64,000 bases of DNA from Tetragonia tetragonoides (lineage: Eukaryota; Streptophyta; Magnoliopsida; Caryophyllales; Aizoaceae): positions 16,703,501 to 16,767,500 of the forward strand of contig CM076144.1 in assembly GCA_038025085.1 (NCBI GenBank), given 5' to 3'. Within the stretch, counting starts at the first letter, position 1. Each line of letters starts with the position of its first letter. The position numbers and the translations under genes were made by a program. The notes under the pieces were generated by a model. That model was not told the DNA's origin. It did not search any database and saw only the letters and a list, made by a program, of their open reading frames with translations. Positions 37,179 to 48,470 of this stretch are shown piece by piece.

Positions 37179-39180
37179 TCATGAAGAGCCAATTGCAAGC
37201 TTTCCGAGCTCTTCCAGTTTGTAGATCAGGCATTGTGCTGCGGAATCTTGAGAGCTTTTCTTATCAGCTCTTCGGTCCCCCATAGCCTCGATAACACCAA
37301 AGTCAGATATGTGCAGGGCACTTCTGGATACAAAACTATTGAAGCTTTGCTTTTTGTTGGAACCTTCACTCCATAGGAGATCTTCACTGATGTTGCGTTG
37401 CTTCAAATCTAGGCATTGGCCACTGCAATCTGTTACAAAAATCATACAGTGAGCTTCTCGGTCCTCCTTTATCCGTGTTAAAAGCTGCTATAAACGGAGT
37501 GTCAGAATCTGGAAACCGAGATGTCTTTTGTTTTTTGTATGATACAAGCTCCACTGAAGTTTGCTCCTCTACGGCACTGTAATTCATATATATAGAGCCT
37601 GACGTAATATCATGCAATTCTCGCATTCTCCTCTTTGAAACTCCTTTAATCTCCAGCTCCTTCAACAGATAGAGCTCCTAGTCCCTTGGCTGCTTTCTGG
37701 GTTTTCCAGCCCTTTCTCTGCAATCTGAGCTCTGCAAGCACCAGACCTTATCATTCAGACAATCTTCTCTGAAAAGTATCCAAGACAATTCGTTAAGTGC
37801 ACGAAATGGAGGTAACTCAAGATTATCAGGAGTCACAATCGGAGGCAACAGTGGTCGAAGATTTTCCGAACTTCCTTGACATTAAGCTTGGTATCAATTA
37901 GTATTGCCCCAGCAATACTCTCCACCAGGTCACCAAGAGCCTTTGGAAATTGTCTTCCTTGCAGTGCTTTAGCAACCTCTGCAGTCTGCATCTATGACCA
38001 ACTTCACATACTCTATTATCTGTTCTGAAACTGATTCAGAACACTTCTGAAGATGCTGGTACAGGTTTTTCCTGATAGCAACTTGAGCAAAATTCTCATT
38101 GTTCACCAAAGCTGAACGCAGATCAGTCAACTCTCCTGGATCAATATCAGTGTGGTTTTGGTAAAGATACCAAGTTATAAGCAAACCCAACACAGCATCT
38201 TCTAGAAATTCAAGCCACTCGTAAGAATATCCCACCTCGCTATCATGTTCTTTTGCATAAGAGCTTCGAGTAACAGTCCCTTGGTAGAAAATTATTCATG
38301 CCCAAGCTTAGATTCTAGGGTTATAATCTCATCAACCTCATGGGTATAAGATCGGTCAGATGCTAAATTAATAGCCTTGTCGATGTAAGATGGCTCTAGT
38401 TCAGCTTTAGTGCCCAGCCACTCCATCAGATGGACTGCAATAGGGCTGTAAACGAGCCAGAGCACTCGTGAGCAGCTCCTGAACGTGCTCGGTCAAAGCT
38501 CGCTCGATAATAAACGAGCCGAGTACGAGCACTTATTTGATACTTGTTTATTAAACGAGCCGAGCACGAGCACCCCAATACTCGCCTCGTTACTATTATT
38601 ATAGGTTATAACACCTAACAAACTAGAGCTCACGAGCAGCTCGTAAACATACTCGGTCAAAGCTCGGTCAAAGCATGGTCAAATCTCGCTTGATAATAAA
38701 CGAGCCGAGCACGAGCACAGATGTACTCGAATTGGCTCGGCTCGTGTGCACCCCTAGAGTGCAGCCACTACCCCGGCCACCACCAACAAAGTATTCCCCA
38801 ATAAGTGCCTCAACACAATCAGCTATGCTTTTGGAGACCAGCCACCTGTGTCCCCTGTCACAACTCTTTCCAAGTACGACAGTCTCATCAATGGTTTAGA
38901 ATCTCCTGTCTATAGTGACTTCAGATGTTCCAATACCATGTGAACAAGGAACAGGATGATCAGAAAGCTGCCCGGGGCAACCCAAAGACGCGGTTCAAAC
39001 GCATTATCATGTATGTGTTCCTGTAACCTGCCTTTAGTTCCCAACTCATGTAAGTTAGCATTACAAATTTCTCTTAGAACTGATACTGGGACATCAGTAC
39101 TGACCAAAAGCTCAGGCGGCATGTGAACATGATTCTGTGGCTTTTCCGCAACTACTGTACTACCATTTGACATCATCTTT
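37179..39180 (-). pseudogene. DCL3: Dicer-like 3 (DCL3) pseudogene fragment: RNase IIIa remnant, RNase IIIb, dsRBD
   Basis: Minus-strand segments match plant DCL3 in order: a PPELLVSTDVPVSVLRE piece; a jump past most of RNase IIIa to NAFEPRLWVAPG; CDRGHRWLVSKSIADCVEAL; MEWLGTKAELEPSYID; RNase IIIb with LEFLEDAVLGLLIT and DIDPGELTDLRSALVNNENF; DLVESIAGAILIDTKLN; and a C-terminal dsRBD (TDKGGPRSSLYDFCNRLQWP to GDRRADKKSSQDSAA). Breaks: stop at 38898-38896 after TIDRRF, frameshift near 38974 in WVAPG, stop at 38294-38292 after KLGHE, frameshift near 37856, frame change near 37384, and a TIR element at 38441-38757. The RNase III signature Gly (LEFLGDAV) is Glu here. An active DCL3 makes 24-nt siRNAs for RNA-directed DNA methylation; this copy cannot. 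An N-terminal helicase/PAZ part was not found upstream. Confidence 0.88.
38441..38757. mobile_element. Small TIR element inserted in the DCL3 pseudogene
   Basis: Left TAGGGCTGTAAACGAGCC and right GGCTCGTGTGCACCCCTA form imperfect inverted termini. The interior is built from ACGAGCCGAGCACGAGCAC-type repeats, with two related about 55-70-bp direct repeats (38487-38541, 38649-38719). TGCA stands on both sides (38436-38439, 38760-38763). The dicer coding similarity resumes directly across it, so it is a genuine insertion. Elements with TAGGGGTG ends are common in plants, often hAT-like; the superfamily is not settled here. Confidence 0.75.
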
Positions 39181-39261
39181 CGACTACATCACCAACTTCA
39201 TCATCTATAAGAAGATTAATTGGTTTATTTTGGACAAATGTAAACAGATTTTCATTTTAAG

Positions 39262-39352
39262 GAATGCTGTTACTTGACATCTAAGTTCGAGTCCCCTAAG
39301 GACTACTGGAGGTTTTCCTCCTGGTTAACTTCTAGTCAAGCAAAATTTGGAC
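39262..39352 (+). mobile_element. SINE 3'-part fragment
   Basis: TTCGAGTCCCCTAAGGACTA followed by GGAGGTTTTCCTCCTGGTTAAC matches the B-box-to-tail part of the intact SINE at 47647-47808 (opposite strand). The 5' (A-box) half is absent. Confidence 0.6.
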
Positions 39353-40039
39353 ATTCGTGTTCTCTAAATTACGACAAAAGAAAGAGGATATTTATCAATC
39401 AAAAAAATCAACATTGCAAAAAAACATGAGTGTGTTGCTCACTCAACACTAATGTCCTCTTTTTCATGTCAAAATACGCTCAAACTAATTTATACTTGGA
39501 AGTTGCATTGGAAGTGAAAATTTTGGACTGGGACCAAGAATGTATGAAGTTTAACAATGTCACTTTCGTTTGTTGGTTGAAGTGGAGGTTGTGAATTTAG
39601 AAACCTTTCCATAGTGGATTGAAATTTTCAGAATTTTGGGAATTAATCAAATGGATTGAAAATTTCAGACAAATGGAGTAGTGCACACATTTACAAGCCA
39701 CCCGAAGTGGAGTTGCCATTGCACTTCCATTCACCATTCTAGTGCTTTGATGCCTTTGACTTAGAAAATGGATACTAAAACCAATGTTTAATAAGGTTTG
39801 TTGAAGAGGGTGTTTGTCTTATAATACATAACTCAAAGGACTCCACTCACATATTTATTTGTCAATGGAATGCACCAATTTTTGTTTATCAAAGATTGTC
39901 AAGTTATGGGATTCCAGTAGAGCCAAAAGCTTTACTACTTTTTGGCTTCGGGATATAACGGACTAAAGTAAAATGGCTCATAAAACTGTCAACACTTCTT
40001 ATTTATTGTAAAGTTGCCGATGGTTGACGCACTTCAGAT

Positions 40040-40135
40040 CTCGGGTCAAACGGAAACAACCTCTCTGTGAGACTCTCACAGGGATAAGGCTGCGTACAAC
40101 CGACCCCCTTATCCTGCCTAGGTGGAAAGCTCTTT
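40040..40135 (+). mobile_element. Au-type SINE fragment
   Basis: Contains GGTCAAACGGAAACAACCTC, then AGGGATAAGGCTGCGTACA and CCCCCTTATCCTGCCTAGGT, the characteristic body of the angiosperm Au SINE family. The tRNA-like head and target duplications were not resolved. Related minus-strand sequence occurs in the duplication at 46826-47190. Confidence 0.65.
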
Positions 40136-40402
40136 TAAGGCACTGGGATAATATTAATGTTGATATTGTCAAGTTATGGGATTAGGCAACTTGAAAGGAC
40201 AAAATGAGCTTGATTTTGACATTATTGTACATTTAAATGTTCTCTTTAGCAATTGTTGAGACCAAAACTACTTTCTTCCAAAAATCTAGCACAAGTTTGG
40301 AAGTTGTTACTCTTTTGTTCCAAATTGATTGTCACATTCTGATGTTCATATCTCATAGTACAATATGTAATTTGGAACCTTTTTTTTTCTTTTTTTCATA
40401 TA

Positions 40403-40450
40403 CTAGGTGGATGCCCGTGAGTATACCCGTACGTTGCACGAACTGTGATT
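40403..40450 (-). mobile_element. Possible Helitron 3' terminus
   Basis: On the minus strand, a short hairpin CGTGC-AAC-GTACG is followed after about 21 nt by CTAG (40406-40403) and a T. The spacer is longer than usual, so this is weaker than the other termini. CTAGGTGGACGC recurs at 41276 and TTAGGTGGACGC at 41597, suggesting related ends nearby. Confidence 0.35.
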
Positions 40451-40945
40451 ATATAATAAAGCTAATATAACGTGATTATTAATCTCATGAAAAATCAAAG
40501 TGTAATTGTCAATTATGAAAAACTATTAGTAATATATGGATAAATATTTATATAATCCATTTAATATCGTGAATGCCATATAATAAGATTACTATGACTT
40601 TATATGACATCTTATCTAATTAATCAATTTCAATTAACTATTAATTAACTCATCCCATATGTTAGATGATCCAAGATGTAATAGTTTCAAAGTCTTTCTA
40701 TGCTTGATGTTGGTACGCCAATACTCAAGTGCACAACTAACATTCCAAAGATATGATCCTTCTTTTATGGTAAAATCAGTTTAAATGTCTAATGTATACG
40801 TAACTACTTTTCAAACAATAAAGAAGTGTTAGACGTAAACCTTAGAATAGCAAAACATATTTCAAAGCTTGCTTGTTTTTCAAAGTTATATGCGGTCAAA
40901 GTACTGCCTTGGAGAACGCAAAAAGTCCAATGTAATTTTATTTGT

Positions 40946-40961
40946 GGTCCGGAGGGAGTAC
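40946..40961. mobile_element. Stowaway-like MITE end
   Basis: GGTCCGGAGGGAGTA is the right-hand terminus typical of Stowaway (Tc1/mariner) MITEs with TA target. The left CTCCCTCCG end was not found, so only a terminus is called. Confidence 0.4.
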
Positions 40962-41440
40962 ATTAATAATTATAAAGTTGAAGGGAACATACATTGAAAC
41001 CCTAAAATAACATGGAGGATCAGTATATTACGTACAGTTATATAAGAGGATAAAATTATACGTGATAATGATAAAATTTCCTATTAAAGATTAGACCTAG
41101 AATCATTTTAGATTTCATCGTTTATTTCTTTATTCTACACATACTCTTTTTATTATATTTTAACTTGAGATTGCTTTTTAAATTTTTTTAACTAATATAC
41201 ATATCTTTTCTCTTATTTTTACATGCAGCTCTTTAGTTGTGTCATCTTGTCAAGCTAATTACTAATTAACTTTTCTAGGTGGACGCATCTAATATTGTAA
41301 ATCAATAGAACATACTACAAATGAGTCTCATTTTAAAGGATATTTCGTACTCGTTCCAATGGTGTAAGCAATTTAATTTCTTAAGCGGTGAAACTAAAGT
41401 TATATGCTTTTTAAAATCTAACAGTCTACTCTTTAATGAT

Positions 41441-41550
41441 TTAGGAAAGTACAACTTTAGTATATATATTCTAAAACCTCTAATTAATAGTCACTCTTTT
41501 ATGATTTAGGAAAGTACAACTTTAGTATATATTCTATACCAAAACATATA
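41441..41550 (+). repeat. Local tandem duplication
   Basis: GATTTAGGAAAGTACAACTTTAGTATATAT occurs at about 41440 and again at about 41503, a period near 63 bp. No gene was recognised around it. Confidence 0.6.
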
Positions 41551-41830
41551 TTTCTATTTTATATTTATTTTAAAATTTTATTACAATACATCGCTTAGGT
41601 GGACGCCTCCAATGCTGTCAGAAAATGCCTCTAATATATAGATATTATAATTATGATTGGCTTTTTAGATCGATTATTTATTTAGAGCGATGCTTTTTCT
41701 TTAAGAGCATACCATATAATTTGGTATTGCTTGTGTATTATTTGCACAGTCAAAAACTTTTGTAAGACGTATTTTTAGTAACTTTCGGTGAAGTAAGGGT
41801 TAGGGTTCATAAAAAGTAATCCCTGTATTT

Positions 41831-42498
41831 AGGGGTGAGCATAACCGGATACTCACCGTGTATTGCACTACCTGGAATTGGAATTGGATCAACCTGTTCC
41901 TAATTCTTAGGAATTGGAATTGGAATTGGTTCAACCGGTTTCTAATTCTTAAAAATTGGAATTGGATCCACCGGGTACCCACCGATTCCTGGGTACCCAG
42001 GTCAATATTAAAATCCAAATTTATTATTTTCTAAAATCAAATAACTTAATATTTAATAACAAAAAACAGCAAACAAATGTCAAATATAGATTCTACAAAT
42101 ACAACAAACTTTAAAATAGTGACCGAAAGCCCCAAAGGGCCACATTTGTTTTACTCCAATTTCTTTTCCCTTTCCTGGACCTAACACATTAGTACTTAGT
42201 AAACTTACTGGAGTTTCTCACGCTATTTCCTAGACTACAAGTGAAGAATTTCTCACGATGCTACTGACTGTCGTGACTAGCGAGTGAATTCAGTATATTT
42301 TTGGTACTTGAAATTGGGATGTATCGGGTATCCAACCGGTTCCGATTACCAAAAGTTAGGAATTGGAATTGGAATTGGTTGCTACCGGTTCCTCTTTTTG
42401 GGAACAGGAATTGGAATTGGTTGGCCGATTCCGGTTCCGGAACTACCGGTTCTAAACCGGTTCCGGTAGTGGGTACCCGAATCTTCTGCTCACCCCTA
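41831..42498. mobile_element. TIR element with AGGGGTGAGC termini
   Basis: The left AGGGGTGAGCATAACCGG and the right end GCTCACCCCTA are inverted copies. The flanks CCTGTATTT (41822-41830) and CCTGCATTT (42499-42507) form a 9-bp direct repeat with one mismatch. The interior is made of GGAATTGGAATTGGTT and GGTTCCGGTT-type repeats in both orientations. No transposase. Superfamily uncertain (hAT- or MULE-like from the target size). Confidence 0.7.
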
Positions 42499-42715
42499 CC
42501 TGCATTTGTAAATAATGACTCCATTTTATTCGTAAATTGGTCTCGCACAAGACTTACTCTTTGCATATTATGCTTCTTGCTACTTGTGTTTTTGTTATCA
42601 GTTCTTCATTATTATTACTCCTATTATTATTTGTCATTGACGGAATTGGCTTTTTTGTTTTATTGTGACTGATCTACATATGTAAAATTGGTTAGTTGAA
42701 GGTGACACCGAACCC

Positions 42716-42830
42716 TCCGTAGCATGTTGGCATTGCTCCTTAAAGTTAAAGAGTTGCCACAGGCCGCAGGTTCAAGGCTTTGGTAAGGGAGAGAGAAAGA
42801 GAGTCACGTTGAATGAAAAAAGAGGTATTT
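42716..42830 (+). mobile_element. tRNA-derived SINE-like sequence
   Basis: TAGCATGTTGGCATTGCTCC (A-box-like) and GCAGGTTCAAGGCTTTGG (B-box-like) are spaced about 30 nt apart, followed by a GA-rich tail. The ends are not defined. Confidence 0.4.
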
Positions 42831-42982
42831 TAAAATACCTCCTTTTTTGCTTTTATATGCAGAAGCCTGCTACTAGTTGTCAACACAAGTAAAGCTTCAT
42901 AACTGTAGTCTATAGCCTATATGTGGTGTTTTGTTGCTCACCTTAGAGTCTATGTAAATAATGTAATACATTTTGTGTTTTA

Positions 42983-43267
42983 GGGTATGTTTCGCACAAC
43001 TAACTGCTTTGTTAGTTGAAAAGTCAGAATATGGTAAAAAAATCAGCAAAAAACTGCTAAAATTTTTATGAAATGGTAATAAATTAGCGATTTTGCTAGC
43101 TGAAATTGAAAGCTTGCTTGGGTAGCATTTAAATTTTAACCGTTTCTAGAAACTGAAAGTTGAAAATAATCTGATAAACTGTTTGATAGCAAACAAAGAA
43201 AACAATAAATGAAAGATAAAAGCTGTAGCTTTAATTTAAAAACTACCTATTTTTACCAAACATACCC
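42983..43267. mobile_element. PIF/Harbinger (Tourist-like) MITE, 285 bp
   Basis: GGGTATGTTT at the left and AAACATACCC at the right are perfect inverted termini flanked by TTA on both sides (42980-42982, 43268-43270), the target site of PIF/Harbinger elements. The interior is AT-rich and non-coding. Confidence 0.85.
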
Positions 43268-43693
43268 TTAGTCGAGCAAATAACCTACTTTAACCCTTGG
43301 TAGAAGTTGGGAATTTCGGTTTATTTATGATGCTCTCGAGTCTTGTGACTAAAGGCTTTTTTCGGAATGGTTTACTAAAATGATATTGGATCCAATAATA
43401 TTTAATTATCAAAAAACAATTGATAAAGTAACTTGAAAGTAGAAAGCTGCAGATTTGAATATAAACCATATACCAGCTAAAATTACACAGTATATGAATA
43501 TGACAAGGTATTCCAGATTATGGGCTATACCCAGCTGCAAATTTGAAAGGTAATTTTGGTTGTAACTAGTCAGTTCTTCAAACACAAGAAACGGGTACAA
43601 GAGCAGATAAATGGGCTACAAAAATCATTCCGACTGCTTTTATATTGGCTACTCTTTTCTACCAAAAACTGAGGACCAAAAGAGATCAGATTG

Positions 43694-46600
43694 CTACTGC
43701 GGTTCTAAGGCTGTAGAGGCGGCAGCTGCCATGTTTTCATCAACCGTAAATGGGATCGGCTTTGTCGGGGCAGGTAAACGCCCAATACTGTCGACTTTAT
43801 CTTGTATTTTCGGTGGAGGGCGAGCAGGTCTTGGTAGTAGTCGACCCTTCTTGGCAAACCACTCTGGCTTGAGCAATGCTCTAAAACCCAACTTGTTATA
43901 ATGCACTTTCCTGACGGTTCCCCCAGCGGCCTCCACAGCTGCCTTTGCTCTTACAGTCACCCTAGATACCTACAAGAATTTCTATGTAAGCCTCAATTTT
44001 CAGTTCACAGCAGAACCAAGAAGTATATCCTGCATTATTTCAAATACCATTAGGTTTCCAAGTTGAAACCAATTTAACAATGGTGAACCACTGAACACCT
44101 ACAACGAAAAGGAAATGTCCAAATGCCCATTGCCTGTATCTACCATCATTTCAGTAAATATCTCATTTGTTAATGTTCCCTATAAATTTATGCTCTCCCA
44201 CTAAAAAGAATCCTCTTGAAATGAGTGGGGGAGGCATAACGAAATCTGAATAATCTAAATCTGTAATCCCACCTCTGGCAAGATCTAGAAATTTATTCAA
44301 ACTAAGAACGAGCAAAAGAGTCTGTAAAGTGAAAAGAGTCTGTCAGCAACCAGCACAGCATTCAGACAGCAGAGTTTCTATGACAAAAAATTACCTCAAG
44401 ATGAATCGGCCATATGATTTGCTCACAACCACGTCCCATCAGCCTCACTCCATCTTCAATCTGCTTGCCTATTGCTCCTGCATCCTGTTTATGGCAAAAA
44501 CTAACTACAGTTCAATGGAACTACCAAAAAAAGTAAAAAGGTACAAATTACACTTATATTCAAGTTAAGATTATAAATCCACAAACCTTGAGAGTTTTCA
44601 TCGTGATCAACTCAGAGGAATCGATTTTCCCCATGTTTATGAGCTTGGCAATCTTTCCCAACCCTACTGGCTGCCACACAGACAACAAATGTACTTAATG
44701 GTCGTTTTGTTAACCATGGGAAGTAAGTTCGCATGGGAAGTAGAAATTCATGGGAAATGGAAATTTAATGGAATTGTCTAATCTTGTTTGGTTGAAGAAG
44801 GGAATTGCAAATTCATGGGAATTAATGTGGGAAGTTGCTTACCAAGGGGAGACTAGGTAAGCAACTTCCTCCATTTTGGGGGAAGTTACTTCCCATAGGA
44901 AGTAACTTCCCACATTGTTTTTGTCAACCAAACAAGAAGGAAAATCACACTTCCTAGGAAGTAGTACTTCCTATGTTTTGTAAGTGTCAACCAAACAAGC
45001 ACTTAAAATGAAGCAAATAGAAAGGATGATGACAAGACTGAGCAAACACGTAGCATCAAAAAGGCAAGTTCTGAATGCTAAAGTTCAAGGCCAACAGAAA
45101 TCAGTAACAAAAGTGCAGCTTCAAAATCAACAGAAACTGCCACATAAAAATCAAAAGAAAGTTGCATATTTGGTCAGAAATTACTAGTAACTTCTTGAGA
45201 AATGCAAAGCCCCCTATGTGTAAAAGTAAGGAACAAGAAGATGAGAAGTATAGGCTATCAAGTCCCATCACTACATGAGAATTCTAATCTTTTACCAAAA
45301 AAAAAAAAAGTTCTATCACTACTGGCAACTTACACATCTCTCTTAACTATCTGCAACTCTTATTCCAAAGCAAATGTCAAGTTAATCCTTTTCCACTCAG
45401 GAGTCTCATGGAAATAGTCTCCATGCTATTGTAGAGTAAGCTGTGGATAGGAGTCCAGACTCGCCATAGGTGTCATACTGTACAGGGGGATGGTTTATGG
45501 TTCACACAAATTCAACAGATTCTTCGTACTTTCTAAAAACATTATTTTGAGGGGAAATTCTTCTTACTTCATAAATCACAACTGAATCATCAAAATGAAA
45601 TACATAAATCACAACTGAAGACATTTGTTTTTACATAGGAAGCCTCTTAGCCACTAATATGGAACTAATTATAATCATTCGAAAGATCAATGAAAATAGC
45701 TTAGCATTCAAAGATGATAACATCCAAAATAGTAGTCAGAAAATATAAAATCTGGATTTTAAAAAGTCAGTAGTAGTATAACACCTATTATAATGCCTTA
45801 ATAATGAAAAACATGTACCGAGTCAAATATAAATTTAGAGCCTCATGAAAGAATGATGCTGATAGTATACTCATGGTATTAAATATCGGCCGCGACGTAT
45901 CGTATCGACCGTATGTTATCGGTTTTTGAGGTCGCCGATACGCGATATCCCGCTACGTAACGTTGTTTACTATTTGGCCGATACTTGACCAATACGGCCG
46001 ATACACGGCCGCTATATGACCGATACGGCCGATACAGGGCCGATATATGACCGATACAGTCGATAAATGGCCGATACGGGAGATATAGTTGATACAAAAA
46101 TTTATGCCGCGACAAGCACGACTTGATACGCATTGCTGATATCAGTCCGCTTCCGCAATGTCGCGACCGTTTCCGCGGTCGCGACCGATACCGCGATTTC
46201 GAACCATGAGTATACTATGGTAAATTGGCAAAACTGCAACTTTTAAAACTGAAAAGTTGATGAGAAATGTATTGATACCAATGTTATATGGGCTGATTGT
46301 CTAATATGCTACTTGGCGTACAACTATGGTAATATCTATAACTTTATCACAGAAACATCCATTTACAATGAGTTCTTCACAATATGAGGTTAATTCAGCT
46401 ACTTTAATTAACTGTAGTCCAACACTTCAGCGTCAATTAAGAAAACATAACAAAAAAAGTTTAAAGCTACAGACAGGATTGCATAGACTCTACAAAACTA
46501 GAAACAGAACAGTAGGAGAAAATAATTATGTATAACACATGTCCATGCATTCCAAGGTCAAACACAATCACCAAGCGCATATCTGAGCTAGAGGTTGTTG

Positions 46601-48470
46601 GAGCAGTCAGGTCAAGCTAGTGAAGATGCTTGCTTGGTCACCTTAATCCATTACACATTACATGCAAAGTTACAAACAACGATAGTCCTCAAACCCCCAT
46701 GCCCCTTGGAAGCATGTGACCAAAGGGAAGCTAAAATAATTCTATTCCAAAATGAAATGCAACATAGAAGCTTTAGATTGACTGACTGTCTGACATAAAC
46801 TATCATTGGTGACCAACATAGAGTCCACAAACATTGCTAAAGAAGCACACCTCCAAGGTCTGCCGCTCCTTTATCAACATCAACATTACCTTAGTGCCTT
46901 TAAAGAGGCTCCCGCCCAAGCGGGGTAAGGGGGGACGGTTGTACTTGAATGCAGCCTTACCCTCTGAAAACTTTCAAAGTATTTACCGCTCCAAAGTACT
47001 TGAGTCCTCAAACATTGCTAAAACAGCAAAACCTTCGCAGTATTTATCGCTCCTTTATCAGCATCAACATTACCCCAATGCCTTTAAACAGATTCCCGCC
47101 CAAGCGGGGTAAGGGGGGGGGGGGATGGTTGTACTTGTATGCAGCCTTACCCTCTGAAAACCAAGAGGTTGTTTCCATCTAATCCATAACTCAAAGCGCG
47201 ACAACCAATATCGGCAACTTCACAATATATAAGAAGTGCTGATAGGTTTTATGAGTCAATTTGATTTTGTCTATTACTACATTACTCGGGACTTTTCATT
47301 TCAAAAGAAGTATCCATGACGGATCTTCAGACATCAGGATATGATAGGACACTCGGACACCTCAAATTAGATCAAAAACAAGAAAAGTATCCTTGAAATA
47401 GATGGGTCTAATCCTTGGATACACACACGAACCTGATTCTCAGATCCTCGGATCCCTGAGTCTTGAAAACATACGCCTATAAATTTTACCGCTCCTTACG
47501 CTTACTAATACAACACATTTCAACCATAGACGCTCCTTAGTAGCTGCTAGACAGATTTATTTTACCCCTACTACAATGAACAATATGTTCCACAATAAAC
47601 TCATTTCAGAAACAATTACTCATCCATCCACTCAAGAGGTGATCCTTTTTTTTTAGATAGCATGGGTGTCCAACCTTTTCTTGACTAATACCATGGGCCC
47701 TAAAGTTAACGACCAGGAAAACCTCCCGTGGTCCTAAGGGGACTCGAACCTAGGACCTCTGGAATACTTCTCAGAGGTCTTACCAGCTGAGCTACCCCCT
47801 CAGGGTTGCTCAAGTGGTGATCCTAAGCATCCATTGCACAAAATTATTCCAATGGAAGTCAATACTTTATCAATTGTCCTTCATCACAGATCAATTCTTC
47901 AACTAAATCCCAAATTATGCTATTCAATCCAAGTCAAGTAAAGTAGAATCAAGTTCCAAAATGACCCAGCTATGAAAAGATCTATATATCTCAGTTAGCT
48001 ACTGTTTTAAAAAAATATGCACCTAAGATCAATTAATTTAAAACTCACATTACCTGAAAAGTGAGGCTAAAAGGGTTCTTAAACCCACGCTTAGGAAGCC
48101 TTCGCCGCAATGGGGTCTGACCGCCCTCAAACCCGAACTTCATAGTCCCACGAGCCTTCTGACCCTTATGACCTCGCCCAGCCGTCTTGCCAAGCCCGGA
48201 CCCAATACCCCGACCCTTCCTCTTCTTCTGCTTGGTGGCACCCGGGTTATCCCTCAGATCATTCAAGCATAACAAGCTGAATGCCCTCATTGACCCATTA
48301 ATGGAAAATGCCCCATTTGAGTTTGGGTTAAATAAATTGGACCCTGGTGAGCTTTTGAAAAGGGAATGTGAGATGGGTGATGAAGTGCTTTGAGAAGAGA
48401 GAAAGTTGGGTTGGGTGAAGTTGCGGATTATTGAAGTAGAGAATAGTGATGAGAGTCTTCTTCTTAACAT
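43694..48470 (-). CDS. Mitochondrial large-subunit ribosomal protein uL15 (L15)
   Basis: Four exons on the minus strand: 48470-48054, 44670-44587, 44484-44395 and 43969-43694, all phase 0 with GT-AG borders, giving 288 residues, close to the known plant mitochondrial L15. Residues 1-60 are Arg/Ser-rich without acids at the start ([18 protein letters not shown]), as in a mitochondrial presequence. The uL15 domain begins [20 protein letters not shown], with the glycine/lysine-rich rRNA-binding stretch [19 protein letters not shown], followed by [18 protein letters not shown]. Exon 2 reads [16 protein letters not shown] and exon 3 ends [11 protein letters not shown]. Exon 4 has [22 protein letters not shown], the closing part of the fold, then a plant-type tail. 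Intron 1 is 3.4 kb because of transposon insertions, but the exons are intact. Confidence 0.93.
44698..45002. mobile_element. PIF/Harbinger-like MITE in uL15 intron 1
   Basis: The left ATGGTCGTTTTGTTAAC pairs with the inverted right end GTCAACCAAACAAGCAC, 13 of 17 positions matching. TTA flanks both sides (44695-44697, 45003-45005). The interior contains foldback GGGAAGTTRCTT / AAGYAACTTCCC motifs, so the transcript could form a long hairpin. Confidence 0.75.
45871..46209. mobile_element. TIR element rich in CGATACGGCC motifs, in uL15 intron 1
   Basis: TCATGGTATTAAATATCGG at the left is mirrored by CCGCGATTTCGAACCATGA at the right. GTATAC stands on both sides (45865-45870, 46210-46215). The interior is a patchwork of CGATACGGCC / GGCCGATA repeats and is markedly more GC- and CpG-rich than the surrounding intron. 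Confidence 0.65.
46826..47190 (-). repeat. Tandem duplication (about 181-184 bp) carrying Au-SINE-like sequence
   Basis: CAAACATTGCTAAA and CGCTCCTTTATCARCATCAA recur with a spacing of 181-184 bp (46864 and 47048 for the latter). Each unit holds CCCGCCCAAGCGGGGTAAGG and GCAGCCTTACCCTCTGAAAA, the minus-strand body of an Au-type SINE. The second copy has a longer poly-G run. Confidence 0.75.
47647..47808 (-). mobile_element. tRNA-derived SINE with target-site duplication, in uL15 intron 1
   Basis: On the minus strand: GGGGGTAGCTCAGCTGGTAA (A box), then AGGTTCGAGTCCCC (B box), then a body ending in a poly-A run at 47647-47654. CTCAAGAGGTGATCCT (47631-47646) and CTCAAGTGGTGATCCT (47809-47824) form a 16-bp target duplication with one mismatch. 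This is a SINE rather than a tRNA gene: the acceptor stem does not close and there is a tail and a duplication. Confidence 0.9.

Noticed and set aside
37179..38235. Intact RNase III-like (RTL-type) gene
   Set aside because: Segments match DCL3 in order across 2 kb and are broken by stops and frameshifts, so it is a Dicer pseudogene, not a small RNase III gene.
47740..47808. Candidate tRNA gene (A and B boxes on the minus strand)
   Set aside because: No closed acceptor stem; a body, poly-A tail and 16-bp target duplication make it a SINE.
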